Shown here: piece by piece, positions 1 to 11,148 of the stretch
How the letters are laid out: every line of letters begins with the position of its first letter
Numbering within the stretch: the first letter of the stretch is position 1
DNA from: Eumeta japonica
Lineage: Eukaryota > Arthropoda > Insecta > Lepidoptera > Psychidae
Assembly (NCBI GenBank): GCA_005406025.1
Contig: BGZK01000018.1
Span: forward strand, 558,001-622,000
DNA: 64,000 nt
Direction of reading: 5' to 3'
Program-made: the position numbers and the translations under genes
The notes under the pieces: model-generated
Database searches by the model: none
What the model was told of the DNA's origin: nothing
Seen by the model: only the letters and a program-made list of their open reading frames with translations

Positions 1-116
1 GAAAAAGAGGCTATGTGTCGGTCCATACTGTAAGTCGGAAAAGTTCGTCGGTTCGAACCGAATGCATGAAGTGTGACGTCGGCCTTTGCGTACCATGTTT
101 TGCTGACTATCATTAA
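1..116 (+). pseudogene. piggyBac-type transposase, C-terminal cysteine-rich end (partial, frameshifted)
   Basis: The window opens inside a reading frame (phase starting at base 2) that gives RLCVGPYCKSEKFV, followed by a shift to the next frame between about bases 50 and 68. That frame reads ECMKCDVGLCVPCFADYH and stops at TAA 114-116. The spacing of cysteines ending in C-x2-C-D-V-x-L-C-x2-C-F-x3-Y-H is the signature of the zinc-binding cysteine-rich domain at the C-terminus of piggyBac-family transposases, which binds the element ends. Seen: the cysteine/histidine pattern and the terminal stop. Inferred: the family and the one-base frame break. The rest of the gene lies to the left of the window. 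The frame change means this copy is probably dead. An alternative is another zinc-finger protein tail. Confidence 0.6.
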
Positions 117-264
117 AAAATAATAAATGTTTTCATTCGATAAATCGTGTTTTTTTTTATCTAATAACTCCTACAAGATAAATTATATCTTCTCAACTTT
201 TTAGCTACTGTCAGCGCTTAGTGTGTCCATTTGGAAACATGTTTTTTTTCCAACCGCTCAAAAG

Positions 265-302
265 TTACCATAAAGTGCGCTAATTAGCGCACTTTATGGT
301 AA
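265..302. repeat. 38-bp perfect palindrome
   Basis: The half-site TTACCATAAAGTGCGCTAA is followed at once by its exact reverse complement, with no spacer. The centre is CTAA/TTAG. It lies about 150 bases after the stop codon of the piggyBac-type transposase end, so it may be a subterminal palindrome of that element. Association with the element is inferred from position only. The sequence could extrude a cruciform or fold as a hairpin in RNA. Confidence 0.85.
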
Positions 303-802
303 GGTTTTTGCAACTCTTACTCAAGAATAAAATTTGTGTCTCATAATTTTCTAGTATTTTAGAATCTTGATGATAAATAAACAAATTTGTTTTAAGTTTC
401 AGTGCGTGTGCAAACAATTTTGTCGAATAAATATTATTTATTCTGACTTAATGATGAACGATGTAATGATTTTCTTATTCTCAATGATTCTATAAATTCC
501 ATTTGTACATAAATTAAACTCTATTAATGAAAACGACCCGTTCAATTTTTATGAAATTCGTCGTTGTTGAGTCTACCCTAACGTTCAAGTTTCTTGCGCT
601 GTCATATGCGTTACTTTTCTTTCTTACTATAAGTAATTAACACACACTCCATCATTCACATCATTTTGTATGTGTTTATGATTTACCATTTTCTTCTTAT
701 TATATGTACGTGAACTGCCGGCCAACGTCGCTGCGTCTCTTTCTATCCACCGGTGTTTTACCAATCCTTTTCTTGCCCGAATTGAAGATCTTGATAAAAA
801 CA
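303..802. other. No gene recognised
   Basis: AT-rich sequence between the palindrome and the LINE copy, with no convincing coding or repeat signature. The short open frame over the CG-richer bases 704-790 shows no recognisable domain. Confidence 0.4.
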
Positions 803-1721
803 AATGAAAACAAAATGTATAAGATTTTCACTTCCAAATGTAAGACATGGATCCGGAACTATTTCGGTACGCAACAAAGAATTGGAATTTGTTAATTCTA
901 CAGTATTCCTAGGAATTACTTTAGATAACAGGCTTCAATGGGGTCCTCATATAAGTAAGTTGGCGAAAGCTTAGCTCTGCCGCTTATGCTGTCAAAAATG
1001 AAAAATTTATCGGACGTCGAACTGCCAGATTGGTTTATTTTGGCTGTTTCATAGTCTGATGTCGTATGTTGTATCTTGCTCTGGAAACGCCGCGGATATT
1101 CAGAAAATTTTCGTGCTGCAAAGCGGGCCGTTCGCGCAAATTTACAAGCTCGGACCTCGTACGTCCCTTAGAAATAAGTTTAAGAAATTGGAATTTTAAC
1201 CCTGGCATCTCAATTCATTTATGAAAATTTATTATATGTAAAAAATTTAGAAATGTTTAAAAATAGTAGTCGACCTAATCTCAATACCAGAAATAAAATA
1301 AACTGAATTCACATGTTAGTCGACTAAGTAAAGTCTCAAATTCATTCAGAGGGCTCTGTGTGCGCCTATTCAATAAGGTTCCTGTAGATAACAAGATTTA
1401 CCTACATAAATTTAAGAGTGTTATTAAACATTCACTCAGTAAAAGGGTACTATGCAATTTCTGAATATTTAGAAGACAAAATCAATGGGCATAAGCGGCT
1501 CGACCTCTTACCGGGCTGTGTCATTCCTAATGATTCCGTATTTGTTTTGGCTATGTATGTACAAATTAGAAAAGAGCTACCCTTAAGTTTCTTGCTCGTT
1601 CTTCTTGAGGGAAAACTGCCTTCCGAACGAGCAGTAAAGTGTAAATTCGCAAAAATATGACGTATTTCAAGTGTTATTTTGTAACCTATGAAATAAAGAT
1701 ATTTTGAATTTGAATTTGAAT
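803..1721 (+). mobile_element. 5'-truncated non-LTR retrotransposon (LINE), 3' copy
   Basis: From about base 803 this matches the 3' part of the LINE at 12.4-14.93 kb (its bases about 13.99 kb onward), with roughly ten substitutions and several one-base indels in the first 200 aligned bases, judged by eye. It carries the conserved C-terminal region of the CR1/Jockey type polyprotein, visible in pieces: VYFGCF-like, KIFVLQ-like, YKLGPRTS, then KGYYAISEYLEDKINGHKR near 1440-1500. An AATAAA-like signal lies near 1692 and the element ends in repeats of TTTGAA (1704-1721). Frameshifts and stops interrupt the coding region. A 5' truncation is the usual outcome of incomplete target-primed reverse transcription. 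The left junction is placed to within about 10 bases. Confidence 0.85.
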
Positions 1722-1731
1722 TCTTAATCGC

Positions 1732-1869
1732 GTCAGATATGGTTGTGTCATCGACATTGTAAACAGGAACTTGAAGCGGCCAAGTCTTGGAGAGGCTGCG
1801 CGCTACTTTAATAAACTACCTAGAACCTGGATGTCCGAAAATCGTAGACGCTTGATTGTCTAACCATGT
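1732..1869 (+). pseudogene. Possible LINE polyprotein C-terminal fragment
   Basis: A 45-codon open stretch directly after the LINE tail ends at TAA and includes SLGEAARYFNKLPRTWMSEN. The FNKLPxxW motif resembles the C-terminal region of Jockey/CR1-type retrotransposons. If so, it belongs to a different family from the element just upstream, and that element may have inserted into it. The support is one motif, so chance is a real alternative. Confidence 0.25.
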
Positions 1870-2759
1870 ATTAGTTAGATTATCGTGGCAGATGGTTATG
1901 TTAAATTAGATTCAATGTTTATTGTTAAGATTATAGAATTGGATGACATGACGACGTACGGAGTCAGACGTATGCTATGAAATGGGACTTATATTTTTTG
2001 TAGTGAGGTAGTAATCTTCATCTACCTACTGATATTATGTAAAAAGTATAAGAACAATAATTATGTGCCTAACTAGTTTAATTTTATTTTTAAGACACGT
2101 TGCATTCTCTATTCACACAAAGCTGTTATAGCCACAGCTCAATAGTAACAATCTGCAAATATATACTGGGAATATATCACTAATTTCGTATTTCAAACCT
2201 GAACTAAAATTTTAATAGCTACAACATCACTTATTTCATTTTCATATTATTATGGCAATTAATAAGATTATGATTTTTATATTCTTTAGGCCATAAACGT
2301 TTGTGGCGTCATGCGCACTGTTTCTTGGCTAGGGGAAACTGAGAATTAAATTCTAACCAAAAAGTTCATTATCGTAGTATTATGGGCTATGGAATGGTTA
2401 GGAATTGCGATTGAAAAGATGGCCCAAAATCGATTTCCATCGAAACAAGCTTCTGCTTTTCCAGCATTTAGTGGAGTTGGAACTGAATAGCTCGCTTCAA
2501 CTTAAATACACAAAACGTATACTTAAAATGTTAAGTCGGATCTATGCGACATTTTCAAAAACACGACAAAAGAAACGGTCGATAGTGGTTAAGCCGGTTT
2601 TGATGAAATTCCGTACACTGATAGAGTCTACTCTTACGTAAAACGTAAGTTATTTATTGTCTGTCCATCTCTGTTTGTTAATAAATGAAATTTGCACTGT
2701 TCTTTTTTAGTATGGCCATACGTTTTCTGGTCAGATCTTAATATTGACTAATAAGTATT
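1870..2759. other. No gene recognised
   Basis: AT-rich DNA. A 78-codon frame at 2405-2641 is rich in basic residues and has no recognisable domain. I treat it as chance. Confidence 0.4.
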
Positions 2760-2990
2760 TAAAGGCCGATCAAGGTCAACACGGTATGAAATCGCGACTA
2801 AAATCGCGAGACTTAAAATTTTGCACGATTGCAATGGAATCGAGAGTGAAGTCGAGATCGAGTCTCGAAGATCAAGTCGAAGTCCTAATAGAATCGGAGT
2901 CATGGATGACAATGTGATTGAATTGATTGATTGAAAAAAATGAAAAAATCATTTTACATCCACGCTGATGTTGCCGCGGACGAAAGGTAG
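2760..2990 (+). repeat. Non-autonomous Helitron-like repeat, copy 1
   Basis: A purine-rich interior made of degenerate AATCG/GAGTCGA-type units (2770-2900) is followed by ATCCACGCTGATGTTGCCGC, GGACGAAAGGTAG and then T. The 3' end matches the other copies at 8.27, 16.06, 31.03, 55.80 and 59.40 kb: a stem built from a TCC-type arm and GCCGCGGA, then a short purine spacer and a CTRR-like terminus before T, as in Helitrons (here GTAG, one base off CTAG). The 5' limit is approximate. Assignment to Helitrons is inferred from the 3' structure. Confidence 0.4.
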
Positions 2991-4109
2991 TAAGTACACA
3001 AAGAATATGAATCATTAGTGTAGTATCGAAATTTTATTGTGAGAATCATTAAAATATTCTGTTCTAATCAGATTAATCGTTGATAAATAACGCTGAATCT
3101 CGAATCACATTAAAAAATATAATTATTACTACAGATGCTGTAGATAGGGTCACTTATTCACCAGCGGACTCCAATAATAAATACCATCAAATCAAACCAA
3201 ATCAAATGTAAAAGATTTTTATTTCATAGGTAATCAATCACACTTGAATCACGTCATTTATGAAGTCTTTTCGACACGACCGCCCATCCCAAAGGCTGTA
3301 ATTCACCTTGAGAAGAATGGGCAAAACACTCAAGGGTTCCTTTGTTTTTATTCATCGATATAAAGTATTGAGCAATTAATAATTTAGTACGACACTCAGA
3401 AATAACATGAAGCAACTTGGTAGCCGAGCAGTTCAATTCCATGGGCTTTTTTCATTAATATTCAGACACGCTATAATAGTACTTGCTACATAACTTTTTT
3501 TTTTACAAAATATTTACATTAATAAAATGGAAAACTTTGAATTTCAGCTGGTACCTTTTTGTAAAAACGCATACATTGTTCCTTGAATGAATTGTTAATT
3601 TTACTGAGTCGCGTTTTATGACCAGGAAGGTCGTTTATATCTAGTGTTAACGATATGGATGTCGCTGATTTATTGGAACGATTTTATATTTCTGCTGACA
3701 TATACCAGGTTTTTGTATAAGTAAGATGGTACAGTTTTGATATAAATTGACTTAAATTTTCTCTGAGAGATGCCATTGGTGTCTAATTATAAACTAATAA
3801 AATTAATAGTTCGTTTCTGCAGCACGAAAATTATGTTAATATCGGTTGCGTGACCCCAAAACAAAACTCCATAGGTCATGAGACTATGTGACTGATATTA
3901 ACTATTTTTGAGGTCTTTCATCTTTAGGTTACCGGAGTTTTTTGACTGCATACGTTGCAAAACCAAGCCTTTTCGCTAATCTCGTAATATTCGATTTAGA
4001 ACTTTGCAAATACATTGAAAATTGATAAGTAAATGTTAATGTATCCATGATTTTCGTTTTGTAAGAATTAATCACCCCAATGTTGAGGCACGCCCTCCCA
4101 CGATGTTTT
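2991..4109. other. No gene recognised
   Basis: AT-rich sequence with no recognisable coding or repeat structure. A 62-codon minus-strand frame at 3254-3442 has no domain. Confidence 0.4.
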
Positions 4110-4372
4110 TATTTCAGATTGAGCGAATCGGTCCTTAAGCCCTGCATGTTGGCTGATAGTGGGTTTGGAGCGACCAACGAGGGTTTTGCTAATGTAATGA
4201 CGACGTCCGATACCGGCAGCTTAACGTGCCCTCTGAAGGATGAAGCAAGTCGTTTGATTTCACTTGAGTTAAAAATTCATTAATCAATTCGCCCTTGGTC
4301 AGAATCGAACTTTTTTGTTCGGAAACAATGCTCTTAATCAATGAGCCACTGCCGCTCTTGGCTTATGTCGCA
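4110..4372 (-). mobile_element. tRNA-derived SINE, copy 1
   Basis: On the minus strand a tRNA-like head carries an A-box-like TGGCTCATTGATTAAGAGC (complement of 4330-4348) and a B-box-like AGTTCGATTCT (complement of 4301-4311), spaced as in a tRNA with a loop of about 20 bases. The head is followed by a tail with GAGGGCACGTTAAGCTGCC (complement of 4215-4233). The same tail module follows a second tRNA-like head at 18.99-19.14 kb. This is the layout of a polymerase-III SINE with a LINE-derived tail. I cannot fold a full tRNA cloverleaf, so it is not called as a tRNA gene. The 3' boundary is approximate. Confidence 0.55.
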
Positions 4373-4960
4373 CATGACTAGAGTATGGTCGTTTGTACGC
4401 CAGAGAACTGTTTAGCAGACAATGAAATCAATTAGGAATTTTGTACGCTAGTATCATTTCGATCATAAAATTTAAATCATAAGCTTATCTTGAGTCCGGA
4501 ACTTTCAATGATAGACAAAACACATTTAAAACATCGTGTAAGTGGTTAATATTGATTACAAGATGTAATTTTAAGTACAACTTCATGGTGTTACCAGACT
4601 GTCTCCTACTAGTGAAGTCCTTGAAATTTTATGGAATTGATCTGAAATATAAATTAAGATATTCCAGGGATCACTAAAAAAAATAATAAAATATTGGTAC
4701 TAAGAAATTGATTTTTAAGGGTTTCTTTACTAGAGGTTATTATTAATGAAGTGTAATAAATAATGCCTCAAATCTAACAGTTATGGCACTAAACATTTGA
4801 GATACGACATAAACATAAAATATCCCTTATAAGCTTCTTCCATGATTAATGGAGAAAATGTATTTATGAACTTCTAAGGATAAGTTTTTTGAGTTGCGCC
4901 TGAATAAGTTAAATTAATTTTTTTATATTCAGTACCGTCACTATTATAATGCTATTTTTT
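4373..4960. other. No gene recognised
   Basis: AT-rich DNA without a visible coding or repeat signature. Confidence 0.4.
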
Positions 4961-5440
4961 AGGGTTCTGTACCTCAAAAGGAAAAAAACGGAACCCTTAT
5001 AGGATCACTTTGTTGTCCGTTCGTCTGTCTGTCTAGACCCTTTTTCTTAGAAACGCGTAGAGGCATCAAGCTGAAATTCATATCAAATATCAGGTCTATT
5101 GTCCCTTAGAGCTATGAAAAAAATCAAGCTTATAAGCCAACGCAGTCAAAAGATACAGCCGTTTATGTCGCAAATTTTCGACACGCACAAGGGAATCAAA
5201 GCCTACAGGGTACTTCCAGTCGACCTTGGATCTTGAAATTTGTTATGAAGCAACGTTTTATAGCGTATATAAAGGAAAAATTCCGAAAACCTTAAATTTT
5301 TAGTTACATCACATAATATATATTTTTTAATAATTATAAGCTTATTACCCTTTTCTCATGAACCCGTAGAGGTTCAAGTTGAAATTCATATCAAATAATT
5401 AGGTCCATTGTATTATAGCTGTGAAAAAAAAATATATATA
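4961..5440 (+). repeat. Dispersed AGGGTTCYG repeat, copy a
   Basis: Starts AGGGTTCTGTACC, then CGGAACCCTTATAGGATCA and a GTCYGTCTGTC run. The same opening recurs at 24147, 31819 and 42082, all on the plus strand, so it is a genuine dispersed family. Copies a and b share the downstream text (a CTTGAAATTTG block, then AAGGAAAAA). In copy a, a block of about 85 bases (GAACCCGTAGAGG.. TTGAAATTCATATCAAA.. GGTCYATTGT..) occurs twice, at about 5036-5125 and 5346-5430. No coding capacity is seen. The repeat type is unknown to me. Confidence 0.6.
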
Positions 5441-6289
5441 TAAACATAACTATAGTTACCGCATTGACCGCGACTATCTCTGTATGAGAAGGGGACAAAA
5501 TTGTATCGCGTATGTACATCGCAATATTAAGGATGCTGTGACAGATGGATGATGTAAAAGATATTATTTAAAAAATAAATAACCCAGGCGCTGCAAACTG
5601 CCATTGTGAATGCTTCCATTCTGAAATGTTTCATATCAGCGTGATAACTGTATATAGGTCACCGCGATTTCAAATTAATGTTCTTTAATAATATAAAATA
5701 TAATTATGTAATTAAAATAATACAGACAATAATCACTGTATTTCTACTTACGTTTTTGCTTCTTAAGCTGACTCTGACTGCTTTAAAATTTTGATAAACT
5801 TCGAAAATAAACTTTAAGTAATAATTATAAAATAGTCACTTATTAGAACAAATTAATTATTATTCAAAGCAAAAGATCGTCAAAAATCGTTATGATCATT
5901 TTAGTAACTACGCGTTGATGTCTTTTGTATGGAGGTGTGAAATTGTTTTTATGTTCGCGTTATATCAATATTATCATATAGTTACGACATTGAAAATAAC
6001 GATTTAATTAATAAAAGTAAACTTCGCGGGATCGACAACAATAACTGTTAGTGGTACGACTCGATCTATCATCCAGCAACACCATCTATCACTACCAGAC
6101 ATGCTCATGTCGGACAAAGCGACTGCAGTTTCTACGAACAATAGCAAAAATTCATTTTCAAGGACACATCGAAAAGGTTTTTCTTAAGTGCATACGAGTT
6201 GTGTGTCGGTCGTGGGAAAATTGCAGGTGGGTCGGTAGCATGTGAGACAACGGCGTTTACATGAAAATATAGCCTTCATAGTATCGTTT
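5441..6289. other. No gene recognised
   Basis: AT-rich; a 64-codon frame at 6051-6245 has no recognisable features. CG content rises from about 6280 towards the exon candidate that follows. Confidence 0.35.
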
Positions 6290-6441
6290 GAATGGCGCGG
6301 CCTATCATTTGAGTGTCGGGTCGCTGTAGAGGCGCACGCGCGCGTTGTTCGCGATCGCGGGAGATTACGAATCGTTTTTCACGTAGTGACTTGTATTTTA
6401 TTTTTGTGATAAGGCATAGAAATAATTTGAGCGCTGTCAGA

Positions 6442-6469
6442 ATGGAGTTGTTTCTTCTAGTTTTGAATG
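6442..6469 (+). CDS. Candidate first coding exon with signal-peptide start (partial gene)
   Basis: A CpG-rich leader (about 6290-6420) runs into CAGAATG at 6439-6445 and then nine codons reading MELFLLVLN. One further base (G) precedes GTAAGT at 6470-6475, a near-ideal splice donor, giving a phase-1 intron. A short acidic start followed by a leucine/valine core is how secreted or membrane proteins begin, and in insects such exons are often followed by very long introns. Seen: the CpG-rich leader, ATG, hydrophobic codons and donor. Inferred: that it is a host exon. No downstream exon could be joined to it in this window, so the product is unknown and the whole remaining window could be its first intron or could follow a short gene I did not see. 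Confidence 0.35.
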
Positions 6470-7305
6470 GTAAGTGGATATCTTATTTAGATTTTGGAAG
6501 TAATAGTTCAGTTGCATAAAGTTATAAAATTAATAAGCCCGTCAATCGTAAAGTGCATAGAATACTAAAAAAAAGGGAAATAACATTTTCTTAATACACT
6601 TATGTGATAAATAGCAAAAGTTAAAGAATTGGTACCTTAAAGAGAGTCACCAAACAAAACAAAAAATAAGAAAGAAAGAATGCATTTAATACTACACAAG
6701 GAAAAAATCACAGTTTTTTTAAGCTAAACCTTACCTACAACAAATAAAATAGTTGAACTTGAATTAAATAAAAGAAAATGATAAAACAACAAATATAAAA
6801 GAATCAATGTTTGCATGTAATAAAAAAAAAAAACTGAGATCTCTATTACTAATAGTGAAGTGTTATAAAAAGAATTGAATAAGGTTTTGCTACCCAATAC
6901 AAAGGCATTGTGCAGAGCTGATTCTCTGTTTGTTTAAAATATTGAATAATACTTTATGCATGTCTACGTATTTACTAAACGTATCCGAGTGTTTTGTTTT
7001 CAAACATTTTCTATATCAGACAGGTAAAATGTAAGTGTCTATAAAATGTAAGTAATTGAAACAAATAACGTCCATTTATTGTTAGTTATACTTGACAAAG
7101 GCAAGAAAGATTAAATAAGTAACTGTTAACATAACTGTGTGACTTTGGTATGTGTGTACTTTATAATTTCTATCGTATTCAATACTTCAGTTGTACGTGA
7201 AATAAGCAACAATGGGTTAAGGTTTGAGCTCTGGAGGACTGTATTACAGGTTAAATATTTTCGACATTTTATGTTACGTAAAGAGTATAAGGTTTCTACT
7301 TTTGT
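6470..7305. other. No gene recognised (possible intron 1)
   Basis: Strongly AT-rich with homopolymer runs. No coding signature on either strand. Consistent with intronic sequence if the exon at 6442-6469 is real. Confidence 0.35.
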
Positions 7306-7658
7306 TTAAGGCCTTCTAGAAATCAGTGAAACCATTTCATAATTTTGTCTGATATTCTGTAATACAGTAACTTTATCAGCAGTACTATATATCACACAGT
7401 TAAAGACTCGCAAGAAATCCAAAGGAACACGGGAAATGCTCAGACTTGCATCAAATGCATGTCTAATGTATGCAATGTATGCATCTTCTGTCACGTAGAA
7501 TAATTTGGGTTATTATTTCCTGAATTAAATGAAGTAGAAAGTTCGATAAGTATAATTCCTTTTCCAGTAAATTGTCCAGTTCCATCAGGCCCATCTTCAA
7601 CCTTATCACTGACAGTAACTTTTATATTGACAGCAGTAAGTTGAGAATTTAAAGCCAT
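7306..7658 (-). pseudogene. Unidentified protein-coding relic, one frameshift
   Basis: On the minus strand an ATG at 7658-7656 opens 55 codons that start MALNSQLTAVNIKV and include GPDGTGQFTGKG. They stop at TGA 7493-7491. Shifting one base at that point, a second frame begins VTEDAYIAYIRHAFDAS, continues RVPLDFLRVFN, and ends VTVLQNIRQNYEMVSLISR before stopping at 7306. Both halves have the balanced amino-acid mixture of a real globular protein, unlike the lysine/isoleucine-rich chance frames elsewhere here, and they abut exactly. The simplest reading is a 117-codon gene fragment or retrocopy with a single-base loss. I do not recognise the family. No poly(A) is visible after the 3' end, so a retrocopy origin is not proven. 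It could also be a fragment captured by a mobile element. Confidence 0.5.
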
Positions 7659-8039
7659 TGTCGAAGATCAATATGCATGACGTAGCTAAGCGAATTAAAG
7701 TTATGTAGGCTTTAGCGTATATTTTTCACATTTTTCCCAACATATTTAGAAATTAGCCTCTCAATATTTCCATTGTCATAGCTGACCCTGTGTTTTTCAA
7801 ATTTTTTTCAAGTTATTCTTCAGAAATAACGAGTAACCATGTGATGCGGAATGAATTATCGATGGTAACAATATACTATTTATATTATAAAAACAAAAGT
7901 ATGTCAGCCACACACAAACAGATTACAATCATATTTTGCGTAGAATTAGATTATGACTTTAAATAAGATTTATGATAGTTTTTATGTAGGTAGTAAAATG
8001 CATAAATAAGATTAAAAAAGGCAATTTCTAATTCCTCAC
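7659..8039. other. No gene recognised
   Basis: AT-rich sequence upstream of the coding relic. No promoter element is obvious. Confidence 0.35.
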
Positions 8040-8270
8040 ATCAATGCCCAAGGGAGGACTGTGATCGATTTCGTAACCGACTCTGGAATAGATTGAGGAA
8101 TTGGGAGATGGTCTGACAGCATAAACAGAATTACACCGAGAATAGGAGCGCGATAGGGATCAGACAGTGAATGGACAATAACAGCGAGAACAAACACGAG
8201 TTGATAGCGACATTGACCGATGTATAACAAGGAATTCATTCTATGTTCATGCGAGCGAAATTGAGGACAT
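8040..8270 (+). repeat. Non-autonomous Helitron-like repeat, copy 2
   Basis: A purine-rich interior (GGAATAGATTGAGGAATTGG and similar units) leads to ATTCATTCTATGTTCATGCG, AGCGAAATTGAGGAC. This lines up with the 3' end of the copy at 55.8 kb (TTCATTCTGTGTCCACGC.. GAGCCGCGGAC). It is more decayed and the terminal CTRR is not preserved. Boundaries are approximate. Confidence 0.3.
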
Positions 8271-8689
8271 ATTCGAATAAAAAAATAGTAATCCTTTCAT
8301 AATCGTTGCTAAATTTTAATTTAGGCATAGCAAAGTGGGGCGGGTCACGGCTCGTATAAATACTATAAATGAAATAGACAATGCGTTATATACAACGCTA
8401 GACACTGAATAATAAAGGGAGCAGACTTAAGGACCTCTTTCAGACCCTTCAATTGTACTATAATTTAAATTTTCGATACAAGTTTCACTGAACAGGTTCG
8501 CCAATAGATCAAATAAAGTGACAGCAGAGACGAAAATGACAAGAAGTATTAAAAAAAAAAATGTGTCAACACACGCAAAGAACCGAGACGTTGATAAGTC
8601 GTCGGCAATTTATAGTTTTCGTTGCAACGACAATAACCTCATTTTTTTCTTTATGGCGATTAAAGTAAATAAAGAGCGCCCCGGATTGT

Positions 8690-8810
8690 GTGTCACCGCG
8701 GCGCGGCGGCCTCGGCGCCCGCACTCAATGCCGCCACGGCTGTCGGACGGACGCGCCGCGCCGCGACCGCCGAGGAAACGTATTCCAAGGGAGCCTTTTC
8801 GGTGTAGTCG
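8690..8810. other. CpG-rich patch
   Basis: A sharply GC- and CpG-rich island (CCGCGGCGCGGCGGCCTCGG and similar) in otherwise AT-rich DNA. It may be a promoter or 5' exon of a host gene or a decayed repeat. No start codon with a good splice donor follows it. Confidence 0.3.
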
Positions 8811-9826
8811 CCTCCTTTTAATTGTTTACCTTCGTTTTGTATGTGCATAAATATTCAACTAACCCAGAAATGGCGATTTCCATATTTTGATGACGGTCGA
8901 ATTGTATGAATCAATATGAATAAAATATTATAAATACATACAAAACGAAGGCTTCTTCTGACTTCTTAATGGCATCCTTAGTTATAAATCAGGTCTGTCA
9001 AAACAATTTTTAAATAAACTTCCTGGATACATTGTTTATTTAAATAGCATTGCGTAGACGTACATGCTTTTTAAATAAGCAAGACGTAGCGGACGTCTAA
9101 ATTTTTTTATAGGATAAAACGTTTCGTCTGTAATTTTTTATACGTAATCTATGGAAATATTAAAAAACAAAACAGAAAGGAAAAAATCTTTTCTCTACAA
9201 ATATTATGCAACAATTTGAAATCAGCAAAGCCAACCACTAAATGTTATAAAATCAATCCGATGTCGAAAACAGCATGCGATACCGCAAGTGTGACTGTTT
9301 ACGCAGCGGCCGCAATCATCTCATTAGTCAGGGTGCGCTGGTCAGACGAAATCAATTTTCATAATCCTTGAATATTTATTTGTTGAGAGTGTTTTTATAT
9401 TAATTATACGTACTTATTATTCATTGGTAATATACATATTGTTTAAGCTGTTCTCGTCGTCCCAAAAAAAAAACTTCATTGCTGAGTTAGTATTTCTGTT
9501 TTATTGAATATACTACGGGTATAGATCACGTTTGGTTATAGATTACGTTTAAAATAGTTTCATTCAATTTTTTTGCATACGTCAGTGCCATTCCAACTCC
9601 CGTAGATTATTGGAAGTCGCGTCAATACTCCCAAGTTGAAATCCTATCTTCAAACTACGTCACCGTTACTGAATAGCAATTCATCATCAGTAGTACTATG
9701 TATATAAGCATGAAACATTTAAAGCGGCCTTTTGCGTTTTCGTTTGTGCCAATGTTGTCTTTTCTTAATTTTTAAGTGCAGTGAAAATTTTGAATAATCT
9801 TTCCTTTTTGGAAAATGTTAGTATAT
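8811..9826. other. No gene recognised
   Basis: AT-rich DNA with no recognisable coding or repeat signature. Confidence 0.35.
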
Positions 9827-9874
9827 TTCATTGAATGCTTGATATAAAAGAATTTAAATCAAGCATTCAATGAA
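9827..9874. repeat. Inverted repeat, 17-bp perfect arms
   Basis: TTCATTGAATGCTTGAT at 9827-9843 is perfectly complementary to 9858-9874, with a 14-base loop. It may be a hairpin or a remnant of a small inverted-repeat element. No flanking duplication is evident. Confidence 0.7.
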
Positions 9875-10939
9875 TCGGAAAAGGATATTCATTTTCATAG
9901 TATTAACAATCATTTCCTTTTCGTTTTTATTAATTTTCCCGCTTTTTTTTTATGACGCATTATAGAAATGTTTGCTGGCTGTACGAATGTACCTCGACCT
10001 ACAAATTCAAATCGGTTATCAATAATCGATAAAACCAACCAAATCGTTGTATTTACAGTCTGCCTATCATTGAAAATTAGTTATTCTCCATTTCCTTGGT
10101 ATTGTTGTCAAAATATTGCAATGAAAAAAGCCTTTTACTTTATTAAAGGATTAATTTTAATGCTAAAAATACTGCCTATTTTAAAAATTACCTATTAAAT
10201 ATTCACAAATATTCGCATTTCCGAGCGGCGGGGTTTCGCGCGTTGTGCTGTACTCTGACAGTGAACACACCACAGAACAATTAGAGAACTTATCAATTTA
10301 CTATAGTTCATTTGTTAACCCGCTGATCGCTAGAAAAAGAAATGTTTTCTCAATGCGCAATTCTCTCATATATACGTTTACATATAGTCAAGAGTTTTAC
10401 GATCGCTATCCGATTTTCATTTATTATTTTTAACTGTAAACAAAGCTATAAATTAAAAATTAGAAAAAAGTTCGAATAATCAAAATTCACAGATTTTTAA
10501 AAATAAAACACTGTTTGTTATCCGTGATGAATAAAAGACGAAATTCAATTGTACGTATGTTATTATTTGCATTATGTTTTTATGTAGGAAGTTACGTCAA
10601 TCGTATTTAGTCACTGCGAATGTGAGTAAAAGAGCCAATTCATGTTAATACTTGAATTGCTCCTTTTTCCGTGTACCTTTTCTTTCTATGTAAATTTGAT
10701 ACAAACAAATATATATTTATATATTAAGGTTAATTTGTTTTTCGCCAATGATGCATTATAAAATATTTAAAAATACATGAACATAAAAACTTTCAAAAGT
10801 GTCTCGATGATAGATCGAAATTCGTCACCTAGTTAAAATAAAGGAAATTCCTCCTATAAATTAGTTTCCGTGTTATATGAAATCTTTAATGTCTTCAAAT
10901 AATAACACGAATAATGTTTGTACGTTTATTGTGGCGTAC
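9875..10939. other. No gene recognised
   Basis: AT-rich. Frames at 9968-10198 and 10245-10433 have no domain and look like chance. Confidence 0.35.
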
Positions 10940-11148
10940 TAAAGTCGCTCGAAGTGCCGTAACCGATCAAGAGCGGTGCGAGTTTCTAACGTCGTATTAT
11001 ATCACCGATTGGACGTGCATTAGGCGCGATCGTCTCGGACCGGCCCATTAGTTAGCTCGTTGCACGTGATACAGGAAATCAATACTTATTCACTGTTTTA
11101 TAGGCGCTAACGCTGAATAGTCTTTGATCACGCACCCGACGTCAGTCC

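Noticed and set aside
4285..4370. tRNA gene on the minus strand
   Set aside because: A- and B-box-like sequences are present, but the arms do not fold into a full cloverleaf and the unit continues into a SINE-type tail.
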